Shown: positions 7,990 through 16,914 of the stretch, in pieces | Layout of the letters: each line of letters opens with the position of its first letter | Position numbering within the stretch: position 1 is the stretch's first letter | NCBI GenBank assembly: GCA_024742475.1 | Contig: JANSYI010000003.1 | Location: forward strand, 124,001 to 188,000 | Reading direction: 5' to 3' | Origin: a bacterium | GTDB lineage: Bacteria; Myxococcota_A; Polyangia; Nannocystales; Nannocystaceae | DNA length: 64,000 nucleotides | The notes under the pieces: model-generated | Databases searched by the model: none | What the model saw: the letters and a program-made list of their open reading frames with translations, nothing else | What the model was told of the DNA's origin: nothing | Made by a program: the position numbers and the translations under genes

Positions 7990-9770
7990 AGGACGGACTG
8001 CTCACCCTTCTGCTGGTCCTGCCCATCGTTGGCGCGGTCATCGTCTCCACGCTCCCCCAGAAGGAGACCAACCTCGCCAAGGGCGTCGGCCTCGGCGTCG
8101 CGATCCTCCAGTTCTTCGCCTCGCTGCCGCTGCTGACGCGGTTCGACCCCAAGGCGGTCGGCTATCAGTTCGAGCAGAACGTCCCGTGGATCGAGGAGCT
8201 GGGCATTCACTTCCACGTGGGCATCGATGGATTCAGCCTGTGGATCATCCTGCTGACGACGCTGCTCACGCCGCTTTGCATTCTGGTCGCGTGGACGACG
8301 ATCAAGACGCGGGGAGCCGAGTTCGTCGCCGCCTTGCTGGTGCTCGAGGCCGGAATGATCGGGAGCCTGGTCTCCTTGGACCTGATCGTGTTCTTCACGT
8401 TCTGGGAACTCATGCTGGTGCCGATGCTCCTCATCATCGGGGTGTGGGGCAGCGAGCAGCGCGTCGCCGCGTCGGTGAAGTTCTTCCTCTACACGATGCT
8501 GGGCTCGGCGCTCATGCTCGCGGCCATCATCTATCTGGCGGTCCAGCACTACAACGCCAGCGACGGCGTGTGGACGTTCGACCTGATCGCCCTTCAGGAG
8601 GTCATTCTCACCCCCGAGCAGCAGCTGTACTGCTTCTGGGCGTTCGCGCTGAGCTTCGCGATCAAGGTCCCGCTGTTCCCGGTGCACACCTGGCTGCCCG
8701 ACGCGCATACGCAGGCGCCCACGCCGGGCTCGGTCATCCTCGCGGGCGTCCTGCTCAAGCTCGGCTCCTACGGCCTCATCCGCTTCGCCTTCCCGCTGTT
8801 CCCGCTCGCCGCGGGGGAGGGCGCGCAGGTCCTCGCCTCGCTCGCGGTCGCCGGCATCGTCTACGGCGCGCTGGTGGCGTGGGTGCAGACCGACGCGAAG
8901 CGGCTCGTCGCGTACTCCTCGGTGAGCCACATGGGCTTCATCGTGCTGGGCATCGCCGGGTTCAGCGTTCAGGGGCTCACCGGCGCCACGTTCCAGAGCC
9001 TGGGCCACGGGCTCACCACCGGGGCGCTCTTCATGGCGATCGGCATGCTCTACGAGCGCCGACACACCCGCCTGCTGTCGGAGTTCGGCGGTCTGGCCAA
9101 GGTCATGCCCTGGTTTACCGCCTGCTTCATGCTGGCCATGCTCGGCTCGGTCGGGCTGCCCGGGCTCGTCGGCTTCGTGGGCGAGTTCCTCATCCTGGTG
9201 GGCACGTACACGCACGGCGGCTTGATGCTCTTCGACGTCCCGGTGCTGCTCATCATCGCGGCCACCGGCGTCGTGCTCGGCGCGGTCTACCTCCTGCACC
9301 TGTTTCAAAAGATGATGTTCGGCAAGGTCACTCACGACGCCAACGCGGCCCTGCATGATCTGACGCTCCGCGAGGCGCTGGTCTTCGTGCCGGTCCTCGT
9401 CCTCATCGTGGGCATGGGGCTGTATCCCAAGCCGTTCATCGAGCGCATCGACCCCACGTCGAAAGCCGCGGTGCAGTCCTTCACCCACAAGCGCTGCGTG
9501 TCCATCGTCGCCTCCAACGTCGGGCGTGCCGTACTGGCCGCCGATGTCGCCGACGTCGAGTCGGCCTGCGCCGAGCCGGAGGCGGTCATCGCTCGGACCT
9601 ACGGCGACCAGCGCGTGACCACCCTGCGCAAGAAGGCTCGCGAGGCCGCTCGCGCTCGGGCCAAAGCGGCCGCCGCCAACCGGGCCGATGCCGAGGCCCA
9701 GCCGGCCGACGCCCAGCCGGCCGAGGCCCAGCCGGCCGACGCCCAGCCGGACAGGGGAGGTGCGAAGTGA
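7986..9770 (+). CDS. nuoM: NADH-quinone oxidoreductase subunit M, with Ala-rich tail
   Basis: NuoM is the middle antiporter-like subunit of complex I. The first ~490 residues give repeated hydrophobic helices and the family motifs FWELMLVPMLLIIG, HTWLPDAHTQAPT and GFVGEFLIL. ATG 7986 overlaps the nuoL stop, and 594 residues result. The last ~100 residues are soluble. They end in an Arg/Ala-rich stretch and a small repeat of AQPAD/AQPAE units (about 9700-9755). The stop overlaps the GTG of nuoN. Confidence 0.95.
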   Translation: MKDGLLTLLLVLPIVGAVIVSTLPQKETNLAKGVGLGVAILQFFASLPLLTRFDPKAVGYQFEQNVPWIEELGIHFHVGIDGFSLWIILLTTLLTPLCILVAWTTIKTRGAEFVAALLVLEAGMIGSLVSLDLIVFFTFWELMLVPMLLIIGVWGSEQRVAASVKFFLYTMLGSALMLAAIIYLAVQHYNASDGVWTFDLIALQEVILTPEQQLYCFWAFALSFAIKVPLFPVHTWLPDAHTQAPTPGSVILAGVLLKLGSYGLIRFAFPLFPLAAGEGAQVLASLAVAGIVYGALVAWVQTDAKRLVAYSSVSHMGFIVLGIAGFSVQGLTGATFQSLGHGLTTGALFMAIGMLYERRHTRLLSEFGGLAKVMPWFTACFMLAMLGSVGLPGLVGFVGEFLILVGTYTHGGLMLFDVPVLLIIAATGVVLGAVYLLHLFQKMMFGKVTHDANAALHDLTLREALVFVPVLVLIVGMGLYPKPFIERIDPTSKAAVQSFTHKRCVSIVASNVGRAVLAADVADVESACAEPEAVIARTYGDQRVTTLRKKAREAARARAKAAAANRADAEAQPADAQPAEAQPADAQPDRGGAK

Positions 9771-11803
9771 TCGCGTTCGGCCCAGAGGCGAGCCAGCCCG
9801 AGACCCTCGGTCGCGGCGCGCAGGCGCTCGCGGACATGATCCACCTCGCGCCGATGATGCTCGTCGCCGTGTGGTCGCTGCTGCAGCTGCTTGCGGACGC
9901 ATTCTCCGACCCGGGAACGCGGAAGTTCGAGCGCCGCGTCGCGCTCACGGGCCTGGGCTTCGCTGCGGTCGCAGCCGCGCTTCAGCTCGGCGACGTGCAG
10001 TACGACGCCGGCGTCGAGGTGTTCTCCGGCTTCCTCATCGTCGACCCGATGTCGATCCTGCTCGACCTCACGGTCTTGGCGATCACGGCCGGGACGGTGA
10101 TGTTCGCCGGCGACTTCGCGCGCTCGCACCGCTTCGAGTACGGCGAGCAAGAGGCGCTGCTTCTGATCGCGGCCTTTGGTGTCATGATCCTCAACCACGC
10201 CGGGACGCTCCTGGCGCTCTTCTTGGGGATCGAGACCATGAGCATCGCGGTCTACGTGATGGTGGGGGCGCGCTGGAACTCCGGGCGCTCTTCCGAAGCC
10301 GCGCTGAAGTACTTCATCATGGGAGCGTTCTCCTCGGGCTTGCTGGTGATGGGCATCGCGCTGCTCTACGGGGCCACGGGGACGATGGACCTCGCCGAGC
10401 TGTCGCAGCGGGTGAGCCCCCTGTTTTCCGGCAAGGGCTCGTGGGGGGCCGCGATGACCGACATCGTCTCGCTGCACCTGGGCCAAGCTGCGCACCCCGA
10501 CGCTGCGCGGGACCGGGCGATCGTCGCTCTGGCTCCGGTCGCGTTGTTCATTCCCGGCGTCTTGCTGGTGGTCGCGGCGCTGCTGTTCAAGGTCAGCGCG
10601 GTGCCCTTCCACATGTGGACGCCCGACGCCTACGACGGCGCCCCGACGCCCACGACGGCCTTCATGGCCGCGGCGGTCAAGCTCGGTGGATTCGCGGCGC
10701 TGCTCAAGTTCCTCGTCGGCACGCTTCAAACCGCGCGCCTCGTCCATCACCCCTACGGGTGGGCCACCGTGGTCGGCATCCTCGCGATCGTCACGATGAC
10801 GGTGGGCAACGTCGCGGCCATTCGGCAGAAGAACGTCAAGCGGCTGCTCGCCTACAGCTCGGTCGCCCACGTGGGGTACCTGCTCGTCGGCATCGTGGCG
10901 GCAGCGTTCTTCTACGTCGACAGGGCGGGCGGGCAGCTCACCGAGGTCGACCAGGTGCTCTGGTCCCGCGGCAACGGCGACCTGGCCGTCGCGTCGGTGC
11001 TCTACTACCTGGTCACCTACGGCGTCGCCACGATGGGCACGTTCGCATGTGTCGCGTTCTACGGGGCGCACAAGAAGGAGGCGACCAGCCTTCACCAATG
11101 GGCTGGAATGGCCCAGCGGCACCCGGGCATCGCGTTGAGCATGACGATCTGCCTGCTGTCCCTGATGGGCATGCCGCCCATCGCGGGCTTCTTCGGCAAG
11201 CTCGGGCTCTTCCGGGTCGCGATGACCAGCGGTGACGCGCTCTTGCGCTGGATGGTCATCTTCGGGGTCCTCAACTCCGTGGTGGGCGCGGCCTACTACC
11301 TGCGCATCATCGTGACGATGTACTTCCGGCCGCCGCTTCAGGGAGAGGATGAGGTCGAAGTGCTCGAGGGGCACGGCGCGCGGGTGGTCGTGGTCGTCGC
11401 GGCAGCCCTGAGCGTGCTCGCCGGTGTGGGTGCGCGGCCGCTTCTCGACGCGTGCCGCGTCGCGGCCGCGGGCACGGGCTACAGAGCTGGGAGCCCCACG
11501 CGGCTGGAGCGAGTCACCGCGGTCCGCGACGCAATCGCGGCGCGGGGGGAGGACGCGCCCGAGGCTGAGGAGGCCGCCGAGGCTGAGGAGGCCACCGGCG
11601 CCGAGCCTGCCGACGACGCGGCACCGGCGGACGTACCCGAGGGCGAGGCGCCCGAGAAGCCCGAGGGCGAGGCGCCCGAGAAGCCCGAGGGCGAGGCGCC
11701 CGAGAAGCTCGAGGGCGAGGCGCCCGAGAAGCTCGAGGGCGACGCACCGGCCGAGCCGGCCCCCCAGAAGCCGGCGAAGCCCAGCGAGCCGCCGCGCCCG
11801 TAG
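9767..11803 (+). CDS. nuoN: NADH-quinone oxidoreductase subunit N, with acidic repeat tail
   Basis: NuoN is the proximal antiporter-like subunit of complex I. Family motifs include FLGIETMSIAVYVM, FHMWTPDAYDGAPTP and RLLAYSSVAHVGYLLVG. Translation starts at GTG 9767, overlapping the nuoM stop. At 678 residues it is far longer than the usual ~480-500. The extra C-terminal part is Glu/Ala-rich and includes four tandem copies of EGEAPEK(P/L). It is the last gene of the nuo operon here. Confidence 0.94.
   Translation: MIAFGPEASQPETLGRGAQALADMIHLAPMMLVAVWSLLQLLADAFSDPGTRKFERRVALTGLGFAAVAAALQLGDVQYDAGVEVFSGFLIVDPMSILLDLTVLAITAGTVMFAGDFARSHRFEYGEQEALLLIAAFGVMILNHAGTLLALFLGIETMSIAVYVMVGARWNSGRSSEAALKYFIMGAFSSGLLVMGIALLYGATGTMDLAELSQRVSPLFSGKGSWGAAMTDIVSLHLGQAAHPDAARDRAIVALAPVALFIPGVLLVVAALLFKVSAVPFHMWTPDAYDGAPTPTTAFMAAAVKLGGFAALLKFLVGTLQTARLVHHPYGWATVVGILAIVTMTVGNVAAIRQKNVKRLLAYSSVAHVGYLLVGIVAAAFFYVDRAGGQLTEVDQVLWSRGNGDLAVASVLYYLVTYGVATMGTFACVAFYGAHKKEATSLHQWAGMAQRHPGIALSMTICLLSLMGMPPIAGFFGKLGLFRVAMTSGDALLRWMVIFGVLNSVVGAAYYLRIIVTMYFRPPLQGEDEVEVLEGHGARVVVVVAAALSVLAGVGARPLLDACRVAAAGTGYRAGSPTRLERVTAVRDAIAARGEDAPEAEEAAEAEEATGAEPADDAAPADVPEGEAPEKPEGEAPEKPEGEAPEKLEGEAPEKLEGDAPAEPAPQKPAKPSEPPRP
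11639..11734 (+). repeat. Four tandem 24-base repeats inside nuoN
   Basis: A 24-base unit beginning gagggcgaggcgcccgag repeats four times in frame (11639, 11663, 11687, 11711). It encodes EGEAPEKP or EGEAPEKL in the soluble tail of NuoN. A partial fifth copy follows. In-frame expansion or contraction by slippage would be tolerated. Confidence 0.9.
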
Positions 11804-11883
11804 GTGCGTTCGGGCACGGCGGCGCGCCCCGATCCGTCGACGTGCTCGTGTGAAATCCCGCCGCAGCGCTCCCGTGGGGCTGT

Positions 11884-11889
11884 TAATGT
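11884..11889 (+). promoter_or_regulatory. -10-like TAATGT upstream of the aldehyde dehydrogenase
   Basis: TAATGT ends 9 bases before the ATG at 11899, fitting the leaderless pattern seen elsewhere. The 11804-11898 gap otherwise shows nothing clear. Confidence 0.4.
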
Positions 11890-11898
11890 TCGCGCGCG

Positions 11899-13449
11899 AT
11901 GAAGGAACTGCAGAGCTACTTGGGCGGCGCGTGGGTCTCGGGCGACGGGGACGTCAAAGAAGTGGTCAACCCCTCGACGGGTGAGGCGCTCGCGTCCCTG
12001 CGCAGCGTGGGCGACCTCGCCGAGGCGGTCGCGCATGCCCGGAGCGTCGGAGGGAAGAACCTGCGCGCGATGAGCCTTCCGCAGCGCGGCGAGATGCTCA
12101 AGGCGCTCGCCAAGCTCATGCACGAGCACCGCGAAGAGCTGCTCGAGCTGTCGGTGCGCAGCGGTGGCAACACCCGCGGCGACGCGAAGTTCGACGTCGA
12201 CGGTGCGACCGGCGTTCTGGGGACCTACGCCTACTTGGCCAAGAGCCTCGGCGAGGGCCCGTGGATCGCGGTGTCGGATCCCGTCGAGGTGATGCGCGGC
12301 TCCAAGATCAAGGCGCAAGACGTCCTCGTGCCGCGTCACGGCCTGGCGATTCACATCAACGCGTTCAACTTCCCTGCCTGGGGCATGGTCGGCAAGCTCG
12401 CGGTCTCTCTGCTCGCGGGCATGCCCGTGCTGAGCAAGCCGGCGACCAGCACGGTCGCGCTCGCGGCTCGGATCGGCGAGATCATCGTCGAGTCCAAGAT
12501 CATCCCCGAAGGGGCGTTCTCCTTGCTCGTGGGGTCGGCAGGCAACCTGCTCGACCAGGTCGAGGCGCAAGACGTCATCGCGTTCACGGGCTCGGCGGAC
12601 ACCGGCCTTCGCATCCGCAGCCACGAGGCGGTGATGAAGTCGGGCGCGCGGGTCAACGTGGAGGCCGACAGCCTCAACGCCGTGGTCATCGGTCCCGACG
12701 TCGAGCAGGGCAGCGAGCTGTTCGATCTGGTGATTCGCGACTGCGTCACCGAGCTCACCCAAAAGGCCGGGCAGAAGTGCACGGCGACCCGTCGCATCCT
12801 CGTCCCGCAGAGCCGGCTCGAGGCTGTGCGCGAGGCGTTGCTCGACCGCCTCGGCGAGATCGCCTCGAAGACCGGCGACACCTCGCAGGACGGCGTGCGC
12901 ATGGGTCCGCTCTCGACCCGCGCACAGCTCGACGACGCCCGCGCGGGCATCAAGGTTCTCGAAGCCAGCGCGCGGCGGATCCTCGGCGACCCCGAGCGCA
13001 GCGACTTCGGCGCGGACGGCTTCTTCTTGGAGCCCGTGCTGCTCGAGGCCACGGAGGATGCGGCCAAGGACCCCGCCGCGGCGTTTCACAACCACGAGGT
13101 GTTCGGCCCGGTGGCGACGCTGCTGCCCTACGACGGCACCGTCGAGGCCGCCGCGTCGATCATCGCCGCAGGGGAGGGCAGCCTCGTCAGCACGCTCTAC
13201 ACCGATGACCGCGGGTTCGCGGCTACGGCGGTGGCCGAGATGGCGCCGTACCTCGGCCGACTCGTCGTCGCCTCCGAGAAGTCGGCGGGCGCATCGATCA
13301 GCCCCGGATGCGTCTTCCCGGTCGTCGTGCACGGCGGCCCGGGGCGTGCAGGTGGCGGCGCCGAGCTCGGCGGTACCACCGGCCTCGCGCTCTACATGCA
13401 GCGCACGACGATTCAAGGCGGCGGCAGCCAGCTCGCGCGTATGCTCTGA
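11899..13449 (+). CDS. PaaZ/BoxD-type acyl-CoA semialdehyde dehydrogenase
   Basis: A 516-residue aldehyde dehydrogenase of the subgroup formed by the N-terminal half of PaaZ and by stand-alone BoxD. These oxidise CoA-linked semialdehydes in phenylacetate or benzoate degradation. The catalytic Cys294 lies in AGQKCTATRR and the general-base Glu255 in NVEADSLNAVV, with the spacing expected for PaaZ. INAFNFPAWG and FTGSADTGLRI mark the NAD(P)-binding region. The C-terminal hydratase domain of full PaaZ is absent. No other paa or box genes are nearby, so the physiological substrate is open. Confidence 0.85.
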   Translation: MKELQSYLGGAWVSGDGDVKEVVNPSTGEALASLRSVGDLAEAVAHARSVGGKNLRAMSLPQRGEMLKALAKLMHEHREELLELSVRSGGNTRGDAKFDVDGATGVLGTYAYLAKSLGEGPWIAVSDPVEVMRGSKIKAQDVLVPRHGLAIHINAFNFPAWGMVGKLAVSLLAGMPVLSKPATSTVALAARIGEIIVESKIIPEGAFSLLVGSAGNLLDQVEAQDVIAFTGSADTGLRIRSHEAVMKSGARVNVEADSLNAVVIGPDVEQGSELFDLVIRDCVTELTQKAGQKCTATRRILVPQSRLEAVREALLDRLGEIASKTGDTSQDGVRMGPLSTRAQLDDARAGIKVLEASARRILGDPERSDFGADGFFLEPVLLEATEDAAKDPAAAFHNHEVFGPVATLLPYDGTVEAAASIIAAGEGSLVSTLYTDDRGFAATAVAEMAPYLGRLVVASEKSAGASISPGCVFPVVVHGGPGRAGGGAELGGTTGLALYMQRTTIQGGGSQLARML

Positions 13450-13453
13450 GGGC

Positions 13454-14464
13454 GTGATTGGCAGCCTGACCCACGCCCTGACCCACGCGTTTCGCTGGTG
13501 GCTCGGAGTCTCGGCGCCCGCCGAGGCGCCCGAGCAGCCGGCCGTGCGTGTCCGGTGGGTCGCGCCCGCGCAGTGCCCGGAGGAGGACGACGTCAGGGAC
13601 CGGGTCGCGCAGAGGCAGCCCGACGTCGACGAGCTCGAGCGTCCGCTCGTCGCCGAGGCCACCGTCGCGCAGACGGACGATGGGTTCGTGCTCGAGCTCG
13701 TCATCGAGCGTCCAGGCAGCGCCGACCCTCCGAGCCGGCGCGCGCTGACCGACGCCTCGTGCGAGGTGCTGGCCGACGCGGTCGCGCTCGCGGTCGCGCT
13801 TGCGCTCGACCCTACGGCCCTCGCGAACGTCGAGCCCGAGCCCGAGCCCGAGCCGCAGCCTGAGCCCGAGCCCGAGCCCGAACCCGAACCCGAGCTCAAG
13901 CCCGAGCCCGAGGAAGAACCCGAGCCTGAGCCCGCACCTGCACCCACCTACGCGCGGCCTCAGACCGGTCTCGAGCTTGCGGCGCAGCTCGGCGGAAGCC
14001 TCGGGACGCTCCCGGGCGCGACGCCGTCGGTGTCGGCCACCCTCGGTTACGCGTGGGGGCGCTGGTCGCTGCTCGGCCGCGGGACGCACGAGTTTCAGAG
14101 GTCGACCGGCGCCGGCTCGCCTGGCGTCGCGGTTCGCCTCTCCCACGGCGCACTCGCCTTCGGGCCGCGGTTCCGCCTCGGAGGCAAAGACGACATCCGG
14201 GCCCATGTCGGCGTCGAGCTCGGTGTCGCCCGCGGCCGAGGCTTCCAGGTCCCCAGCGCAGGTGACGACCGCGTGTTCTGGCGCGCGTTTTCGACCGGGG
14301 TGATGTTCGCGCACGTCTTCGAACCCGGCGTTTTCCTGAGTGTCGACGCGGACTTCCGCCTCGCGCTCGGCGAGATTCGCTTCGTCGTCGAGGGTGGCGA
14401 GGACCTGCACGTGATGGGCCCCATCGCAGGGAGCCTCAGGGTCGGCGCCGGGTATCGCTTTTGA
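13454..14464 (+). CDS. Predicted outer-membrane barrel protein with EP-rich linker
   Basis: This 336-residue protein has no named family that I can assign with certainty. The first ~120 residues form a small domain (VRVRWVAPAQCPEEDDVR, then a DASCEVLADAVALAVALAL segment). An EPEPEP linker (about 126-160) follows. The last ~170 residues alternate aromatic and Gly residues and end in GAGYRF, as in outer-membrane beta-barrels. A GTG start at 13454 lies 4 bases after the aldehyde dehydrogenase stop. No clear signal peptide is visible; a short hydrophobic stretch (FRWWLGV) may be its remnant. Similar proteins sit beside ECF sigma genes in myxobacteria, as here. Confidence 0.6.
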   Translation: MIGSLTHALTHAFRWWLGVSAPAEAPEQPAVRVRWVAPAQCPEEDDVRDRVAQRQPDVDELERPLVAEATVAQTDDGFVLELVIERPGSADPPSRRALTDASCEVLADAVALAVALALDPTALANVEPEPEPEPQPEPEPEPEPEPELKPEPEEEPEPEPAPAPTYARPQTGLELAAQLGGSLGTLPGATPSVSATLGYAWGRWSLLGRGTHEFQRSTGAGSPGVAVRLSHGALAFGPRFRLGGKDDIRAHVGVELGVARGRGFQVPSAGDDRVFWRAFSTGVMFAHVFEPGVFLSVDADFRLALGEIRFVVEGGEDLHVMGPIAGSLRVGAGYRF

Positions 14465-14531
14465 GGCGATTTTTCTTCACGGCGGGGGCCTCGACGCGAC
14501 AGATCATGGACGCTGGCTTCGTGCGCCTTCG

Positions 14532-15047
14532 ATGGGCTTCGAGAAGACATTTCGCGAGCGCTATCCGCTCGTCTGCCGGCTCGTTCGCGGTTTCGGGGTC
14601 GCGCCGCGCTCGGTCGAGGACGCGGCGCAGGAGGTTTTCATCGTGTTGTACCGACGCAGAGACGAATACGGGGCCGGGGGGCGCGTGCCCACTGCGCTGC
14701 TGTACGGGGTCGCGCGTCGCGTCAGCGCGAACTACCGTCGCAAGGAGCAGCGTCGGCGAGACGGCCAGTCTCTCGATGGCCGGCGCCTGGTCGCCCTCGG
14801 GTCCGCCGCCGACGAGCGGCTCGAGCTCGCGTCCAAGGCCGAGGTCGTCCGCGCCGCGCTCGAGCGGCTCGACGAGGGGAAGCGCTGCGCGTTCGTCATG
14901 GTGGAGGTCGAGGGGATGAGCGTGAAGGAGTTCGCGGCCGAGTTCGGCATCAACGTCAACACGGCGCACGCAAGGCTCCGGGCTGCGCGGCAGCGGATCG
15001 CAAGAGATGTCCAGCGCGCCAAGCTGCGTGAGAGGGCGGGGGCATGA
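14532..15047 (+). CDS. ECF-type RNA polymerase sigma factor
   Basis: A 171-residue sigma-70-family protein with regions 2 and 4 only. Region 2 includes VEDAAQEVFIVLYRR, the core-binding/-10 recognition helix. Region 4 includes MSVKEFAAEFGINVNTAHARL, a helix-turn-helix for the -35. It would direct transcription of an envelope-related regulon. Its ATGA stop overlaps the start of the next gene, whose membrane protein is the natural candidate for its anti-sigma factor. Confidence 0.88.
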   Translation: MGFEKTFRERYPLVCRLVRGFGVAPRSVEDAAQEVFIVLYRRRDEYGAGGRVPTALLYGVARRVSANYRRKEQRRRDGQSLDGRRLVALGSAADERLELASKAEVVRAALERLDEGKRCAFVMVEVEGMSVKEFAAEFGINVNTAHARLRAARQRIARDVQRAKLRERAGA

Positions 15048-15862
15048 GCGAGTGGAACGAAGAGACCGAGTCGTTCGTGGATGCGTTCCGCGAAGACCTC
15101 GCATCGGATCTGGACGTCGACGCGGCGTGGGACCGCTTCGCGGTCGAGAGCATGGGCGAGCAGCCCGTCGGTGGGGGACGCAGGGTGCTTTGGTGGGTCG
15201 CGGGAGTGGCCGGTGTCGCGGCCGCGCTCGCCGTGCTGTGGTCCGTGCAGCCCGCGACGTGGGTCGGTGAAGCTGAGCCGGGCAGCGCGGGGCAGCACGC
15301 GGTCGACGATGCGGTGCGGCGCGATACCGGGGCGACCCCTCTGCCCGGCGAAGGACGCTCCACTGCGCGCGCGCAGACGTCCGCCTCGCTGTCCGATGCA
15401 ACGCCTCGCGAACCGGACGCGCAGGCGACCCAACGCGAGCCTGAGACCGAGGCCGACACCGACGACACCCCTACGCGTGGGCGCCGTTCGGGCCGGCCGC
15501 CCGGCAACCGATCGGGTGGCACCGAAGTCGAAGACCCTGCGGCGGAGCCGGCGGGCGCGAGTCGCTTGGCCGAAGAGTTGAAGCTGCTCGAGGCGATGCG
15601 GTCCGCCCACGCGGCAGGGCGCCACGCCGACGCGCTGTCTTCGGTGCGCGCGCACGCCAAGACGTACGGCAAGGGGCCGTTTGCCGCCGAGCGCGAGCTG
15701 ACCCGCGTGCGAGCGCTGTGTGCCCTTGGCCGCACCCAGGACGCGCTCGCGGCACAGAAGCGGTTCGCGCGGTCGTTCCCCGATAGCCACCTGGGCACGC
15801 TCGTCCGCAGCGCCTGCGGCGACGCCGACGAAAAAGAACTGAAATCGGATCACGAGCCGTAG
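15044..15862 (+). CDS. Single-pass membrane protein with TPR-like C-terminus, putative sigma regulator
   Basis: The 272-residue product has a ~45-residue acidic N-terminus, one membrane helix (LWWVAGVAGVAAALAVLW, about 47-66), and a disordered Ser/Thr/Pro/Glu region. Its C-terminal helical repeats (LKLLEAMRSAHAAGRHADAL and RVRALCALGRTQDALAAQ) look like TPRs. Translational coupling to the ECF sigma gene and the cytoplasmic-stub/membrane/periplasmic layout suggest an anti-sigma role. However, the zinc-binding HxxxCxxC of classical ZAS anti-sigma factors is absent. The function is inferred from context. Confidence 0.6.
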   Translation: MSEWNEETESFVDAFREDLASDLDVDAAWDRFAVESMGEQPVGGGRRVLWWVAGVAGVAAALAVLWSVQPATWVGEAEPGSAGQHAVDDAVRRDTGATPLPGEGRSTARAQTSASLSDATPREPDAQATQREPETEADTDDTPTRGRRSGRPPGNRSGGTEVEDPAAEPAGASRLAEELKLLEAMRSAHAAGRHADALSSVRAHAKTYGKGPFAAERELTRVRALCALGRTQDALAAQKRFARSFPDSHLGTLVRSACGDADEKELKSDHEP

Positions 15863-15885
15863 GGCGTCGCGACAAGGAGAACATC

Positions 15886-16851
15886 ATGAACTTGCTACGA
15901 CTGATGCGGTCCACGCTCATCCTCGTCCCCCTCGCCTCCAGCGGCCTCGCGTGCGACGTCGGCGTCGTGGGGGAAGAGCCCGACACTGCGGGCGACGAAG
16001 GCGGCGACCCCATGGGCGAGTGCGACCCCGAACTCGTGTGCGGTCAGGCGATCACTTGCGTGGATGGGCTGCTCTACCCGACCACGTGCGGACCGCAGAA
16101 CTGCGACGAAGCGATCGGCGAGTGTTCCTATCCCGATCCCGACCCAGGCGATTGCGACCCGTCGCTCGTCTGCGGCGACGCGCTCACGTGTGTCGAGGGG
16201 CAGATGTACCCGACCACCTGCGGGGCCGCGAACTGCGACGAGCCCATCGGTCCCTGCGACGACGAGCCCGCCGATTGCGACCCGATGCTCCTTTGCGGCG
16301 ACGCGATCACGTGCGTCGACGGGCAGCTGTATCCGACGACCTGCGGCGCCGCCAACTGTGACGAGCCGATCGGCCCTTGCGATGACGAGCCGGGCGAGTG
16401 CGACCCCAAGCTCGTCTGCGACCAGGCCTTGACCTGCGTCGACGACCAGCTCTACCCGACGGGCTGCGGCCCGGCGAACTGCGACGAGCCGATCGGCCCT
16501 TGCGACGGGGAGTGCGACCCCATGCTCGGATGCGGCGACGCAGAGACGTGCTTCGAAGGTCTTCTCTACCCCAGCACGTGCGGCCCCGCGAACTGCGACG
16601 AGCCGATCGGGCCCTGCGAGGCGGAGTGCGACCCGATGCTCATCTGCGACGACGCGCTCACGTGCGTGGACGACCTGCTCTATCCCAGCGGGTGCGGCCC
16701 GACGAACTGCGACGAGCCTCTGGGCCCGTGCATCCCCGAAGACTGCGACCCGATGATGGCCTGCGGCGACGCGCTGACGTGTGTCGAGGGGTGGCTCTAC
16801 CCCTCGACCTGTGGCCCGGCCAACTGCGACGCGCCGCAGGGATCCTGCTGA
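15886..16851 (+). CDS. Secreted protein of seven six-cysteine repeats
   Basis: An export signal (MNLLRLMRSTLILVPLAS) runs into SGLAC, a possible though non-canonical lipobox. The mature 300 residues consist of seven tandem units of about 35 residues, each with six cysteines. The consensus is CDPxLxCGDALTCVxG followed by xLYPTTCGPANCDEPIGPC. The C-G...YP-x-x-C pattern recalls Kazal-type protease inhibitor domains, but the match is not certain. Disulphide bonding is likely. It follows the ECF sigma and membrane protein genes after 23 bases and is preceded by aaggagaac, a good ribosome-binding site. It may be a target of the sigma factor. Confidence 0.7.
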   Translation: MNLLRLMRSTLILVPLASSGLACDVGVVGEEPDTAGDEGGDPMGECDPELVCGQAITCVDGLLYPTTCGPQNCDEAIGECSYPDPDPGDCDPSLVCGDALTCVEGQMYPTTCGAANCDEPIGPCDDEPADCDPMLLCGDAITCVDGQLYPTTCGAANCDEPIGPCDDEPGECDPKLVCDQALTCVDDQLYPTGCGPANCDEPIGPCDGECDPMLGCGDAETCFEGLLYPSTCGPANCDEPIGPCEAECDPMLICDDALTCVDDLLYPSGCGPTNCDEPLGPCIPEDCDPMMACGDALTCVEGWLYPSTCGPANCDAPQGSC

Positions 16852-16885
16852 CGCCGAGGTCGACGGCAGGTCCGATGGACGAAGA

Positions 16886-16908
16886 GGGGCCTCCGCAGTG
16901 GAGGCCCC
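16886..16908. terminator. Bidirectional hairpin between convergent genes
   Basis: GGGGCCTCC (16886-16894) and GGAGGCCCC (16900-16908) form a perfect 9-bp stem with a 5-base loop. It lies between the ends of the convergent cysteine-repeat gene and the LRNPF-repeat gene. There is no long T-run. Confidence 0.7.
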
Positions 16909-16914
16909 CGGGGT

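Noticed and set aside
7752..9902. A 716-codon minus-strand frame opposite nuoM
   Set aside because: It is the antisense shadow of a conserved membrane gene; its apparent GVGRLGLGRLGVGRLG repeat only mirrors the Ala-rich tail repeats of nuoM.
11639..11734. Tandem repeats considered as a CRISPR array
   Set aside because: Units are contiguous with no spacers, in frame with nuoN, and no cas genes are nearby.
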